From contig JBBQGV010000019.1 of NCBI GenBank assembly GCA_038323375.1, positions 1 through 64,000 on the forward strand: a stretch of 64,000 nucleotides of DNA. Reading direction: 5' to 3'. This document shows, in pieces, positions 50,092 through 59,316 of this stretch. The stretch is from JABWAJ01 sp038323375 (GTDB lineage: Bacteria > Bacteroidota > Bacteroidia > Chitinophagales > Saprospiraceae). The stretch's first letter is position 1, and the number at the start of each line of letters is the position of its first letter. The translations under genes were made by a program, and so were the position numbers. The notes under the pieces are model-generated. The model saw only the letters and a program-made list of their open reading frames with translations, made no database searches and was not told where the DNA came from.

Positions 50092-50260
50092 TTTAAGGAA
50101 CGTGGTGTAAATAAGTTGCCTGAATTCGGCGAGGCTATTTTTTTATCAGGCGAGGCGCGAGAAGGGAGCTTAGCCTAAGCTAAGTGACTTTCGATGCAAC
50201 GAAGCATGATAAAAAAAGATCCCGCCCAAGCTGGGAAGTTATTTACGACACGTTCCTAAA
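50092..50260 (+). repeat. 169-bp inverted-repeat element, family C copy 2
   Basis: TTTAAGGAACGTGGTGTAAA and AAGTTATTTACGACACGTTC form imperfect terminal inverted repeats. The interior has GAAGGGAGCTTAGCCTAAGC as in 10154-10366 but lacks that copy's extra segments. It lies 45 bases before the PorZ-like gene and makes up most of its upstream region. Confidence 0.8.
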
Positions 50261-50304
50261 GTTATCAGGGAAACAATATTTTCAAAGGAGACAGGTTTTA
50301 AGTA

Positions 50305-52698
50305 GTGAAACTTACTATCGGTATGCAAAAAATCTTACTCCTGACCCTGATGACGGCGATTTCAGGAATCGTCGTTTCTGCTCAGAATGTTTTACCCATC
50401 GGCCAGTGGCGGTCACACCTGCCTTACCGCATCGGACAATTCGTCACACAGAGCGCCGACAAAATATATTACGCGACCGAGTTGTCTGTCGTCTCCTTGG
50501 ACAAAGATGACCAGGCTGCGAATTTTCTGGCTAAAGTCAACGGCTTAAGTAATACCGACATCAACATGATCCGCTACAACCGCTTCGGCGATGTGCTGAT
50601 CGTTGTATACAAAGACGCCATTATTGATTTGGTGAAGCCGGAAGGCACGTCGGTGATGCGACAAATCCGCAACTTTACCAATTTCATTGGCGAAAAACGG
50701 ATCAATGACATTTTCATTGAAAACGATTCGATCATCTACCTTGCTGCAACTTACGGGGTCTCAAAAATCAATATCCGGGCAGAAGAGTTTTCCTTCACGA
50801 CGTTCACCGACGTGGAAGTCCGCAATGTACAGGTTCACAACGGGGAATTGTATGCCGCAACAGAAGATGGCATTTACCGGGTATCCCCTGCAAACGGGAA
50901 TATTGAAGATTTCAGCAACTGGACCTTGCTCGGCCCGGCACACGGGTTTCCTGCCGACTACTCCTCTAAAGCGATGGTGCGTTTTGACGGGCGTCTGATC
51001 GTTGATGTGAACGATACTTTGTTTGTGGTACAAAACGGCGCACTCGACTACTGGCATACCGAGCCGGCTGCAACCCACACGATTTATTTTTTAACTTCGG
51101 AAGGCACACACCTGCTGGCCGGGTACCGCTGTCCGCAATACGGATGCGGTTCGGGGAAAGTTTTGATTTTTAATCCGGACGGTACTTTCCAGCCCGCCGC
51201 GAACGGTTGTGTCAATATTCCCAATTATGCGGTAGAAGACGAGCAGGGCCGGATCTGGTTTGGCGAAGAATACCGCGACTTTCGGGTTTCCTACAATCCT
51301 TCGGACGATATAAACTGCGCCCGTTTCTCTTTTGAATCCCCCTATTCGGAAAATGCCTGGGCCATGACGGTCGAAAACAACCAGTTTTGGCTGGCTTCGG
51401 GGGCGCTGAACCAGCAGTTGGGGTACCGGTTCTTAGACGACGGGTTTTCCTCTTTCATTGACAACCGCTGGACGATTTACAACCGCTGGTCGAGGCAGGA
51501 AATGCGCGGCATGGACGGCAGCAGCGATCCTGGTTTCACCTCCGACGACCTGCGCGACATCCTCTCCGTAGCGGTCAGTCCGGTTTCCGGAAAGGTTTAC
51601 GCTGGCTCTTATCTGGAAGGTTTGATCGAATTCGAACCGGAGCTGGATAAAATGACGGTATACAACCAAAACAACTCCATCCTTCAACCTGCGCTTCAAG
51701 ACGAGTCCCGGACGCGCATCGGCGGCCTGGCATTTGACGAAGAAGGCGACCTTTGGATCAGCAACCACCGAGCCATCAACGACAAACCTATTGTTGTGCT
51801 CCGCAAAGACGGAACCTGGCAAAGTTTTGGTGCCAATTGCGACCAGATCGAATTGTTTCAGTTGGATGTAGATCAGAGTGGTTACAAATGGATTGTCACC
51901 GGTGCCAGTTCGGGGATGATGGTTTTTGACGAAGGAGACGCCGCGCTTGATACCGACGACCGCTGCCGGAGCTTCACTACGTCCAACAGCAGCTTGCCCA
52001 CCAATTCGATCAATTGCCTCGTCGCTGATCTGGATGGCGATGTATGGGTCGGCACTTCCGAAGGAGTTGTGATTTTTGAATGCGGTTCCAATGCGTTTGA
52101 CACCAGTTGCCGAGGCACCCGCCCGATCGTGGAGGTTGACGGATTTGGCGCTTACCTGCTCGAAACTGAAAACGTCAAAACCATTGCCGTAGATGGCGCC
52201 AACCGCAAATGGATCGGTACGGAAAACGGCATTTTCCTGATTTCAGCAGACGGGTTCGAGCAGATTGCCCGTTTTACCGTTGACAATTCTCCCTTGTTTG
52301 ACAATACGATTCAGAGCATTGCCGTGAATCAAAAAACAGGGGAGGTCTTCATTTCTACCCTGAAAGGCGTACTTTCTTTTCAAAGCGACGCCATCGAAGG
52401 CAACCGGGTTCACAGCGCCAACATCGAAGTTTACCCAAATCCGGTGTATTCCGATTACGATGGCCCCATTGCCATTCGGGGTCTTGCCCGCGATGCCGCT
52501 GTAAAAATCACGGACATTCACGGTCGGTTGGTCTATGAAACGAAAGCTTTGGGCGGGCAGGCCGTTTGGGATGGCCGCAATTACAACGGACAACGTGCAG
52601 CCACGGGAGTTTACCTTGTTTTCAGTTCCAGCAGTCCGCGGTTTTCCGGCTTTGGTGACCCCGATTCTGCGGTGGCGAAAATTGTGCTGGTACACTGA
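50305..52698 (+). CDS. PorZ-like T9SS component, two-propeller protein with sorting domain
   Basis: A 797-residue secreted protein resembling PorZ, a surface component of the T9SS attachment complex that in Porphyromonas delivers A-LPS to the sortase. After the signal (MQKILLLTLMTAISGIVVSAQ) the mature N-terminus has the family pattern IGQWRSHLPYRIGQFV. Propeller blades follow (YYATELSVVSLDKD, YGVSKINIRAEEFSF, GLAFDEEGDLWISNH, ADLDGDVWVGTSEGVVIFE). The C-terminus is a FlgD/T9SS-type domain (IEVYPNPVYSDYDGP ... WDGRNYNGQRAATGVYLV). Start: GTG 50305 or ATG 50323; the second gives the cleaner signal. It may be co-transcribed with the glycosyltransferase 15 bases downstream, which fits a link to surface sugar. 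Confidence 0.82.
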   Translation: MKLTIGMQKILLLTLMTAISGIVVSAQNVLPIGQWRSHLPYRIGQFVTQSADKIYYATELSVVSLDKDDQAANFLAKVNGLSNTDINMIRYNRFGDVLIVVYKDAIIDLVKPEGTSVMRQIRNFTNFIGEKRINDIFIENDSIIYLAATYGVSKINIRAEEFSFTTFTDVEVRNVQVHNGELYAATEDGIYRVSPANGNIEDFSNWTLLGPAHGFPADYSSKAMVRFDGRLIVDVNDTLFVVQNGALDYWHTEPAATHTIYFLTSEGTHLLAGYRCPQYGCGSGKVLIFNPDGTFQPAANGCVNIPNYAVEDEQGRIWFGEEYRDFRVSYNPSDDINCARFSFESPYSENAWAMTVENNQFWLASGALNQQLGYRFLDDGFSSFIDNRWTIYNRWSRQEMRGMDGSSDPGFTSDDLRDILSVAVSPVSGKVYAGSYLEGLIEFEPELDKMTVYNQNNSILQPALQDESRTRIGGLAFDEEGDLWISNHRAINDKPIVVLRKDGTWQSFGANCDQIELFQLDVDQSGYKWIVTGASSGMMVFDEGDAALDTDDRCRSFTTSNSSLPTNSINCLVADLDGDVWVGTSEGVVIFECGSNAFDTSCRGTRPIVEVDGFGAYLLETENVKTIAVDGANRKWIGTENGIFLISADGFEQIARFTVDNSPLFDNTIQSIAVNQKTGEVFISTLKGVLSFQSDAIEGNRVHSANIEVYPNPVYSDYDGPIAIRGLARDAAVKITDIHGRLVYETKALGGQAVWDGRNYNGQRAATGVYLVFSSSSPRFSGFGDPDSAVAKIVLVH

Positions 52699-52713
52699 TT
52701 TTAAACTTGTGTA

Positions 52714-53724
52714 ATGGTTAATCCCCTTATCAGCATCCTTATGCCGGTTCGGAACGCCGGCTCTTATTTAGAAGCCTGCATAGCGTCAATCCTCGGGCAA
52801 ACCTATCCTCATTGGGAGTTGCTGCCGGTAGACGATGGCTCGGAAGACGACAGTTTAGCCCTGCTGGAGCACTTTGCGCAACGCGACCCCCGGATTCGCG
52901 TCAATCGGAACGGGCAAAACCGTGGTATTCCTTCGGCGCTGCGCCTGGCTTTTTCGCAAAGCCGGGGTGCGCTCCTCACGCGCATGGATGCAGACGACCG
53001 AATGGCACCTCAAAAATTAGAACGCCTCAGCGCCCTGTTGCAAAACGCCGGCCCCGGCCACATCGCAACTGCCCGGGTGGCTTATTTTTCTGACACCGTT
53101 CTGGGCGACGGTTACCTGCGCTATCAGGATTGGCTGAACGATTTGATGCGCACGGGGCACCACTATGAAGCGATTTACAAGGAATGTGTGCTTCCATCTC
53201 CCTGCTGGATGGCGTTTCGGGAAAACCTGCTGCAATGCGGCGCTTTTGAGGCGGAAACCTATCCTGAAGATTACGACCTGTGTTTTCGCTTTTACAAGGC
53301 TGGCTTCCGGATCGTAGCGGCGCAGGAAACGCTGCACTTTTGGCGGGATCACAGCAGCAGGGCGTCGCGAAATGAACCACAGTATGCCAACCAAAGTTAT
53401 TTCGACCTGAAATTGCCCTATTTTCTGGAACTTGACTACAACCCCGCCCGCCCGCTGGTGCTATGGGGCGCCGGAAAAAAAGGAAAACAAATTGCAAACC
53501 GGCTCTCTGAAAACCGCATTCCGTTCCACTGGGTGTGCAACAACCCCGCCAAATGGGGCGTCCGGCTATATGAAACTGAATTGAAAGACTTCCGGAGCAT
53601 TTCGGAACTGACGCACCCGCAGTGGCTGATCGCAGTGGCCGCGCCGGACGGACAGGCCGAAATTTTGCAATTCCTGGAACATCGGGTCTTCAAGCCCGGT
53701 GTGGATTATTTCTTTTTCTGTTGA
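52714..53724 (+). CDS. Family 2 glycosyltransferase with C-terminal Rossmann-like domain
   Basis: A 336-residue GT-A glycosyltransferase. Residues 1-215 show the GT2 pattern: ISILMPVRNAGSYLEACIAS, VDDGSEDDS, the metal-binding DADD in TRMDADDRM, and YPEDYDLCFRF. Residues about 245-336 begin with VLWGAGKKGKQIANRL, a nucleotide-binding-like segment often seen in sugar or cofactor modules. It is cytoplasmic and probably builds a surface glycan. It follows the PorZ-like gene by 15 bases. Confidence 0.9.
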   Translation: MVNPLISILMPVRNAGSYLEACIASILGQTYPHWELLPVDDGSEDDSLALLEHFAQRDPRIRVNRNGQNRGIPSALRLAFSQSRGALLTRMDADDRMAPQKLERLSALLQNAGPGHIATARVAYFSDTVLGDGYLRYQDWLNDLMRTGHHYEAIYKECVLPSPCWMAFRENLLQCGAFEAETYPEDYDLCFRFYKAGFRIVAAQETLHFWRDHSSRASRNEPQYANQSYFDLKLPYFLELDYNPARPLVLWGAGKKGKQIANRLSENRIPFHWVCNNPAKWGVRLYETELKDFRSISELTHPQWLIAVAAPDGQAEILQFLEHRVFKPGVDYFFFC

Positions 53725-53759
53725 CTCGTTTCCCATTTAGGAGCGTGTCGCGACTGTAA

Positions 53760-53868
53760 AGTTCGAGCGCAAGGCATGCGAAGACCCAAAAACGGGAGCC
53801 TACTCTCAAAGTAACCGTTTTGGGGGGTCAAGCCTAAGGTAGCTATCGGATTTTACAGGCAGCCATTA
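53760..53868 (+). repeat. Diverged family B repeat, copy 4
   Basis: It keeps GTTCGAGCGCAAGGCATGCG, CCCAAAAACGGGAG, a shortened core and AGCTATCGGA, but the ends have drifted (CAGGCAGCCATTAA). A GGAGCGTGTCGCGACTGT lead-in starts at 53740. The stop codon of the minus-strand PorG-like gene (53866-53868) is at its right end. Confidence 0.65.
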
Positions 53869-54702
53869 ATTTTTACGTTTGCGTTTGCCATAATCAGGGC
53901 AGCGCAAGTCCCCAAAATAGTACACCAGCGCAATATTGGCAATGACATAGGCGTCTTTATTGGTGCTGTTGCCCCGCTGGCGGCCTTCTTCTCCGATGGG
54001 GCCGTCGTTGGCGCCGGGGATCGCAATGGAACGGTCGGAAAGTGCCACGGCAATTTCACCGCGTGCTTTCAGCAGGTCGCTTTTATCGGGGTAGACGGTG
54101 CTCACATCGTCTAAATAGTCGGTAAACAATTGCCGTACGCCCAGCTCAACGTTAAGGCTCCATTCGTAGCTCAGGTCGAGCTTCATGCCCATTCCGAAAG
54201 CTAACCCTCCATGAACGCTGTAATATTCTTCGCCTTTGAACTGGCCTTCGGTGCCCAGTGCGCGCAGTTCATAGAGCTCGTCGCCGAGCCGCGCCTTAGG
54301 ATTGAAGTGAAACCCGGTGAGTCCAAGAAAAATATAGGGAGAAAAGTAATTTTCCTTGCTACCGTGGATGTAGGGCAAAAAACTAAACTCGAATTGTGCC
54401 GTAACGTCCACAAGGGAAGACTCAAAACTCAGGTTTCTGGCACGTTCGAAAATGTTTCCGGAACGAGCGTCGTCGGCTTCGACTTTACCGACGCCCGCTG
54501 AAAATTTGAGGGCAAGGCGCTCGTTGAAATTATAACGCGCCAGGATACCCGCTGCAAGGCCGGGCGTACCTAAATTATAGCTGGTGTTCAGGTCGCCAAA
54601 ATACCAGGAAGCACCGACCCAGGGGCCTGCTTCCCAGCCTTTCTGTGCCAGAATATGAAATGAAATCAATGTCGCAAGGAAAACTAAACCTATCTTTTTC
54701 AC
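53866..54702 (-). CDS. PorG-like (DUF6089) outer-membrane T9SS protein
   Basis: A 278-residue outer-membrane beta-barrel protein. GTG 54702 gives the signal KKIGLVFLATLISFHILAQ; upstream in-frame codons are not signal-like. The pattern matches DUF6089/PorG: GPWVGASWYFGDLNTSY, ARYNFNERLALKFSAGVGKV, SPYIFLGLTGFHFNPKA, LRALGTEGQF and RQLFTDYLDDVSTVYPD. In the T9SS, PorG links the outer membrane to the PorK-PorN ring. The C-terminus is basic (GKRKRKN). Together with the PorZ-like gene it is the only secretion machinery in the window. Confidence 0.85.
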   Translation of the reverse strand: MKKIGLVFLATLISFHILAQKGWEAGPWVGASWYFGDLNTSYNLGTPGLAAGILARYNFNERLALKFSAGVGKVEADDARSGNIFERARNLSFESSLVDVTAQFEFSFLPYIHGSKENYFSPYIFLGLTGFHFNPKARLGDELYELRALGTEGQFKGEEYYSVHGGLAFGMGMKLDLSYEWSLNVELGVRQLFTDYLDDVSTVYPDKSDLLKARGEIAVALSDRSIAIPGANDGPIGEEGRQRGNSTNKDAYVIANIALVYYFGDLRCPDYGKRKRKN

Positions 54703-54750
54703 TGTTAAAGTTTGTGTGATGGATGTGCCCGCACGCTCGGTTCGGGCGCA

Positions 54751-54758
54751 CAAAGTTA
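54751..54758 (-). promoter_or_regulatory. -7 box upstream of the PorG-like gene
   Basis: TAACTTTG on the minus strand fits TAnnTTTG and lies about 50 bases before GTG 54702, which favours that start over the ATG at 54753. Confidence 0.4.
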
Positions 54759-54854
54759 CTAATTAACGGCAAAATGGAAACGTGTGGTATGGCGTTAAAC
54801 CAAAGGAGATGCGGATAAATGCAATTCTACCGGGAGGCTTTAGCTCCCAACCAG

Positions 54855-55595
54855 TTATCGGATTCCAATAAGAGCCATCATGCGCCCGGTAATTCCGTGC
54901 TCCCGACGGTGCGAAAAATAGTCTTCCGGATCCAGCACCGTAGAATAAGGTGATACTTCGATTTGCGCGTCGGGAATGCCCCATCCGAGCAGCAAGGCTT
55001 TATTGGCCGATTTCAGGTCAACCGTAAACTTCCGGCAGGTTTCATCCCAGGTTTTAAAGGCCGGATCGAAATGTTGCGCAACCTCCTCCCCCACTTCATA
55101 GGAACATTCGTCAATGCAGGTTCCAATCCAGGCATAACAATCGGCAGCCCGGGTTCCGAATGCGGCCTGCATGGCGTCTAAGGTTTTGTGCACAATCGCA
55201 AGCGCCGTGCCTTTCCAGCCGGCGTGAACCGCGGCCACCGCTTGTTGCCCGGCGTCATAGATCAGAATTGGCGTACAATCGGCGATGCCGACCGTTACAA
55301 ACAAGCCCCTTTTTTGTGTGATCAAAGCATCGTAGCCCTCGTGCAGTCCCGGTGCTTCCACCTTTAAAATACGGTCTCCGTGAATCTGATGGGCGCCACT
55401 TATCGTATCTGTAGGTATGCCTAAAGCCGTAAAAAACCGGCGGCGGTTTTCGAGCACGTTTCGGGGGTCGTCTGCGGTGTGAAGCCCAAGGTTAAGCGAG
55501 TTGTACGGGGCGGGGCTGACGCCGCCGTGCCGCGTACTCTCTGCGGCAAGAACATCCGGGAAGGCGCTGAGCAGTTTGGATCTGCGATAAATCAT
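54855..55595 (-). CDS. YfiH/LACC1-family purine nucleoside phosphorylase-like protein
   Basis: A 246-residue cytoplasmic protein of the YfiH (polyphenol oxidase/LACC1) family, now regarded mainly as purine nucleoside phosphorylase/adenosine deaminase-type enzymes with a role near peptidoglycan quality control. The metal and catalytic residues are in GAHQIHGDRI, ADCTPILIYD, AAVHAGWKGTA, CIDECSYEVGEEV and FSHRREHGITGRM. The length is typical. It is on the minus strand, 100 bases upstream of the PorG-like gene. Confidence 0.93.
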   Translation of the reverse strand: MIYRRSKLLSAFPDVLAAESTRHGGVSPAPYNSLNLGLHTADDPRNVLENRRRFFTALGIPTDTISGAHQIHGDRILKVEAPGLHEGYDALITQKRGLFVTVGIADCTPILIYDAGQQAVAAVHAGWKGTALAIVHKTLDAMQAAFGTRAADCYAWIGTCIDECSYEVGEEVAQHFDPAFKTWDETCRKFTVDLKSANKALLLGWGIPDAQIEVSPYSTVLDPEDYFSHRREHGITGRMMALIGIR

Positions 55596-55793
55596 GTGTT
55601 TTTGGAGAGCAAGTTACGGCACCAAAGGAGCCACGTTGCCATTTTTTTCCAAAAAAGATTTGGTGTCGCGACTTACATCTTCCCACATACTTGTTTGTTA
55701 ATCCTAAAATTCGTAATATCGTGACGCCAATTTGTGTGGACGTGTGAACAATTCTTCTGTATTAACTGTACTCATTCTTAGAATTCAGAGGAT

Positions 55794-56612
55794 ATGAAAT
55801 TTCAAATCAATATTGCATTGCTGTTTTTGTTGTTTGCACTGCCGGTTTTGGCGCAGCAACAACTGCCTTCCGGAAAGAATTATTACGATGAAGGATCGGC
55901 CGGGATTGTCTATCAAAAAGAAACCACTTTCGACATCAAGCTGCATACCAATGGTTTGATTGCACTGGGATTTAATTCCGGCAAGCTGAAAAATTATTAT
56001 CAGACCCGCTTTTGGAATGTCGAACTCGGGGAGTTGAAGCACCATAAAGAATACCGCCAAAGCTTCGATTTCCGGGCACCGGCGGCCAATAGCATTGCGC
56101 GTTCTTTTATTTTCGGAAAACAGAACAACTTCTATGTGCTGCGCGGCGGCTTTGGCGAAAAACGCTACCTTTCCGATAAAGCCAAACGCAAAGGCGTGGC
56201 GCTGGGCGTGGTTTATTCTGGTGGCCCCTCCTTAGGCATCCTCAAGCCTTACTTTCTGGAGTTGATCCGGACCGATCCGGACGGCGGGAACAACTTTTAT
56301 ATCCGCAGCGAAAAATATAGTCCCGACAACGAAGACTTATTTTTGGACATCAGCCGGATTTACGGCTCTTCGGCCTTCACCAGAGGCTTGGGACAATTGT
56401 CGGTGGTGCCGGGTCTCAACTTCAGAGCGGCTCTGCATTTCGACTGGGGTGCTTACGACGAGTTTGTCAAAGCGCTGGAAGCTGGTATCATGGTCGATTT
56501 CTACTTCAAAAAAATTCCCATCATGGTGGAATCTCCTTTGGTTCCCAATGCAGAAAACCGGGCATTTTTCATCAACCTTTACCTAACTTTGCAGCTCGGC
56601 AAACGCATCTGA
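55794..56612 (+). CDS. Hypothetical exported beta-barrel-like protein
   Basis: A 272-residue protein with a cleavable signal (MKFQINIALLFLLFALPVLAQ). The body alternates aromatic and polar residues (FDIKLHTNGLIALGFNSG, YYQTRFWNVELGELKHHKEY) and ends in a strand-like FINLYLTLQLGKRI, which suggests an outer-membrane barrel. I do not recognise a named family. It lies 79 bases before lipA on the same strand and may be co-transcribed. Confidence 0.8.
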   Translation: MKFQINIALLFLLFALPVLAQQQLPSGKNYYDEGSAGIVYQKETTFDIKLHTNGLIALGFNSGKLKNYYQTRFWNVELGELKHHKEYRQSFDFRAPAANSIARSFIFGKQNNFYVLRGGFGEKRYLSDKAKRKGVALGVVYSGGPSLGILKPYFLELIRTDPDGGNNFYIRSEKYSPDNEDLFLDISRIYGSSAFTRGLGQLSVVPGLNFRAALHFDWGAYDEFVKALEAGIMVDFYFKKIPIMVESPLVPNAENRAFFINLYLTLQLGKRI

Positions 56613-56690
56613 TGCGTTGACGATTTTGATTGCTGCGGGCAACCCATTGACTTCGTCACACGTTGTTGTTAAGGAAAAAGAGCCATTATT

Positions 56691-57587
56691 ATGCTTGACT
56701 TACCCATCGTTGAAAAAGAATCCTCTTCGCGCCGGCCCAACTGGTTGCGCGTAAAACTCCCCATTGGCGAAAGCTATAAAAAAGTACGCAACCTCGTTGA
56801 TGAATACAAGTTGCACACCATTTGCCAAAGCGGCAATTGCCCGAACATGGGCGAATGCTGGGGCGCAGGCACGGCAACTTTTATGATTCTGGGCAATACC
56901 TGTACCCGCTCCTGTTCGTTTTGCGCCGTGAAAACCGGTCGGCCAACGGAATATGATACCGACGAACCGCGCCGGGTGGCGGAAGCTATTTTTCTGATGG
57001 GCGTCAAACACGCGGTCATCACCTCCGTCAACCGCGATGAACTGAAAGACCGCGGCGCAGAAATCTGGTACCAGACGGTGCATGCCGTAAAAACGGTTTC
57101 ACCGGAAACGACCATTGAAACGCTCATTCCAGACGTGAAAGCCAACTGGGAAGCGCTCGAACGCATGATCAGCGGCGGCCAGGAAGTGGTTTCACACAAT
57201 ATGGAAACCGTGGAGCGCCTGTATCGCAAAGTGCGCCCGCAGGCAAAATACGAGCGCAGTTTAGAACAAATTCGGCGCACCAAGGCCTACGGACAGCGCA
57301 CCAAATCGGGCATCATGGTTGGTCTGGGCGAAACGGAAGACGAAGTCCTGCGCGTCATGGACGACCTGGTGGCCCACGGCTGCGACGTGCTCACCATCGG
57401 ACAATATCTTCAGCCAACCAAAATGCACTTAGAGATTGCGGAGTACGTACACCCCGATACGTTTGCGTTTTATAAAGAAGCGGGGATGGCAAAAGGCTTT
57501 GATTATGTGGAAAGCGGACCTTTGGTGCGGTCTTCTTACCATGCGGAGCGGCATGTGTTTGCGTCGAATAACGGTTTATCTTTGTAA
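56691..57587 (+). CDS. lipA: Lipoyl synthase
   Basis: Radical-SAM enzyme that inserts two sulfurs into octanoyl groups on the E2 subunits of pyruvate and 2-oxoglutarate dehydrogenases and on GcvH. It is 298 residues long. The auxiliary cluster ligands are C45, C50 and C56 (CQSGNCPNMGEC). The radical-SAM cluster ligands are C71, C75 and C78 (CTRSCSFC). ETLIPDVKAN and VGLGETEDEVL are also family segments, and the usual C-terminal SSYHAE Ser is present. No lipB is next to it. Confidence 0.97.
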   Translation: MLDLPIVEKESSSRRPNWLRVKLPIGESYKKVRNLVDEYKLHTICQSGNCPNMGECWGAGTATFMILGNTCTRSCSFCAVKTGRPTEYDTDEPRRVAEAIFLMGVKHAVITSVNRDELKDRGAEIWYQTVHAVKTVSPETTIETLIPDVKANWEALERMISGGQEVVSHNMETVERLYRKVRPQAKYERSLEQIRRTKAYGQRTKSGIMVGLGETEDEVLRVMDDLVAHGCDVLTIGQYLQPTKMHLEIAEYVHPDTFAFYKEAGMAKGFDYVESGPLVRSSYHAERHVFASNNGLSL

Positions 57588-57599
57588 AAACATTCAGCT

Positions 57600-57861
57600 A
57601 TGACTACGCAACAAATTCGTCATTCTATCCACGAGATCATAGGACGATACTGAAGACCAGGCTGTATTGGAGGCATATTTTTCCATTTTGAATAAGATTC
57701 TGAAAATGCAGGAGTCTAAGATCGTGGCTTGTTCTATCGAAGGAACTCCCTTAACAGAAAAATCGTACATTGAAGAGGTTGTAGCTGCCAGTCAACGAGT
57801 TAAGGCCGGAAAATTTATCCGACAAGAAGAATTTGAAGAACAAGTTAGAAATGGAGTGTGA
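57600..57861 (+). pseudogene. Antitoxin-like gene, frameshifted
   Basis: ATG 57600 opens MTTQQIRHSIHEIIG and then stops. Removing one G at about 57642 continues as DDTEDQAVLEAYFSILNKIL and runs to TGA 57859-57861. The repaired product of about 87 residues has the form of a small type II antitoxin of Bacteroidota, with a C-terminal EEVVAASQRVKAGKFIRQEE segment. It overlaps the toxin reading frame start region, as usual in such pairs. Confidence 0.6.
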
Positions 57862-57864
57862 GCG

Positions 57865-58183
57865 ATGAACCTACGATGTTTGCTGGGATTTTAAAGCAGG
57901 AGAAGACCTTGAACAGATTTATAAATATCTGCTTGAAAATGCTTCAGAAAACGTAGCGAAAAAAGTCAAAAAAGAAATAGTTTCTGTAATTACCCGTTTG
58001 CATAAGTATCCTGAAAGTGACCCGCCTGATCCTCTATTATACGCTTGACCTGAGAAATTTCATTACATCCGGATTTGGAAATATAAAATTGTCTATGAAT
58101 TCACCGGGAAAGCGTGCATTATTAACCGGATTTTTCATTTTAGTCAGGATTTGAATAAAGGTTATGAAGACTTTGATAAATAA
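57865..58183 (+). pseudogene. RelE/ParE-like toxin gene, broken
   Basis: From ATG 57865, dropping one C at about 57870 gives MNYDVCWDFKAGEDLEQIYK and a ParE/RelE-type protein (KKVKKEIVSVITRLHKYPE). An in-frame TGA follows PPDPLLYA; just after it the +1 frame reads TLDLRNF and the original frame resumes as HYIRIWKYKIVYEFTGKACI. The end, RIFHFSQDLNKGYEDFDK, is intact. So there are at least two lesions, and the toxin is unlikely to be made as written. Confidence 0.65.
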
Positions 58184-58237
58184 TTCATATTGAGTCCACT
58201 GTGAGTAAACCTCCTTCGCTGTAACAACAATTTGCTT

Positions 58238-58708
58238 ATGCAAAAAACGCTCGAATTACAATACGATCTGATCAAAAGCGCCAGAAGCGTTCTGCTTGAC
58301 TATTGCGAAACGATGAGCCGGGAAGATTTTTTAACCGAAAATTCCGCTTTTGGCCGGGGAAGTGTCCGAAACTTGCTAGTACACAATGCCAATACCTACA
58401 TTGGCTGGCTGGGTATCCGGGCTTTGAAGCGTGACCGACCGTTTATGGCTTATGAATCTGTTTCAAATGTACCGGAAATAAGGCGGCTTTTTAAAGATAT
58501 TGATACGCTGGCAGCCGACTTCATCGCAGGGTTTTCAGGAGATTATCTAACCCCGATAGAACTTGACCTCGGCGACGAAATTATTGCAGCCAGCCCATTC
58601 ATGTTGTTTACCCACGTCATTACGCACGAGTTTCACCACAAAGGGCAGATTCTTTCGCTGAGCCGGCATTTGGGGTATACGCCTGTGGATACGGACGTTA
58701 TGCGATAG
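58238..58708 (+). CDS. DinB-family protein
   Basis: A 156-residue DinB/YfiT-like four-helix-bundle protein starting at ATG 58238 (MQKTLELQYDLIKSARSVLL). The metal-binding histidines are in LLVHNANTYIGWL and HVITHEFHHKGQIL. Family members bind Ni or Zn and include thiol-dependent transferases; the substrate here is unknown. Its length and frame are intact, although both neighbours are decayed. Confidence 0.88.
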   Translation: MQKTLELQYDLIKSARSVLLDYCETMSREDFLTENSAFGRGSVRNLLVHNANTYIGWLGIRALKRDRPFMAYESVSNVPEIRRLFKDIDTLAADFIAGFSGDYLTPIELDLGDEIIAASPFMLFTHVITHEFHHKGQILSLSRHLGYTPVDTDVMR

Positions 58709-58727
58709 CGGAGACATTCAATCCGAT

Positions 58728-59046
58728 TCATTTTACCAAGGCCATCATTTGATTCCCAATCAAATAAACAGCATAAAGAATCCATTTCAACTGCTTCTTT
58801 TATATCCTGGATTTTTTGCTCCAGCTTGTTTGTGGCAGTTGAGTCATTTCGGGAGATTGCATCCAGAAATTATTCTATAAAATCTTGATCCTGATAATAT
58901 TCAGGTTGGCTGAGGTATTCGCGTAGGAATTGTCGGGTTTCTTCGTCCCAAATCCCTACTGTTGGCTGCTCCTGAGTCGTCTGATGCTGGCATCCCAAAA
59001 AAGAAGATACGACCATCAGGATAATAGAGAGCCTGAACGGGTTCAT
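58728..59046 (-). pseudogene. Small lipoprotein gene, decayed
   Basis: The intact part (58870-59046) encodes 58 residues: a lipoprotein signal MNPFRLSIILMVVSSFLGC followed by a Gln/Glu/Tyr-rich stretch ending YYQDQDFIE at a TAA. Past the TAA the same frame continues sensibly (FLDAISRNDSTATNKLEQKI). After a slip near 58770 another frame reads YAVYLIGNQMMALVK to a stop at about 58728. I read this as one roughly 105-residue lipoprotein gene broken by a nonsense and a frameshift mutation. The short 58-residue product may still be made. Confidence 0.55.
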
Positions 59047-59185
59047 ACAGTTAAACTTTGCAGTTTTACGTGAATTCGGCCATTAAGTAACTAAAAAAGA
59101 ATGCTTTTAAACCCACGAGCAACCTTTTTACGCCCTTCCGTTGTGAAATTGAAAGTTTACGATACAAACGTTTGCGTCTAAAATG

Positions 59186-59265
59186 TCCCGCAAAGAGCGC
59201 TAAGGTCTCGAAAAGGACGCTAAGGGTGGCGTCCAGCTTTGCGCACCTTAGCGTACTTTGTGGGA
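59186..59265. repeat. 80-bp inverted-repeat element
   Basis: TCCCGCAAAG...CGCTAAGGT at the left and GCACCTTAGCG...CTTTGTGGGA at the right pair over most of their length. Inside is a partial duplicate GGACGCTAAGG. No gene lies in 59047-59316. It looks like a small palindromic mobile repeat. Confidence 0.6.
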
Positions 59266-59316
59266 AACAATCTCTCCTAAAAGATTCAAAGGAAGCGTTT
59301 TACAAATTAAACGAAT

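Noticed and set aside
57600..58183. Functional toxin-antitoxin module
   Set aside because: Both genes need frame repairs, and the toxin also has an in-frame stop, so activity cannot be claimed from this sequence.
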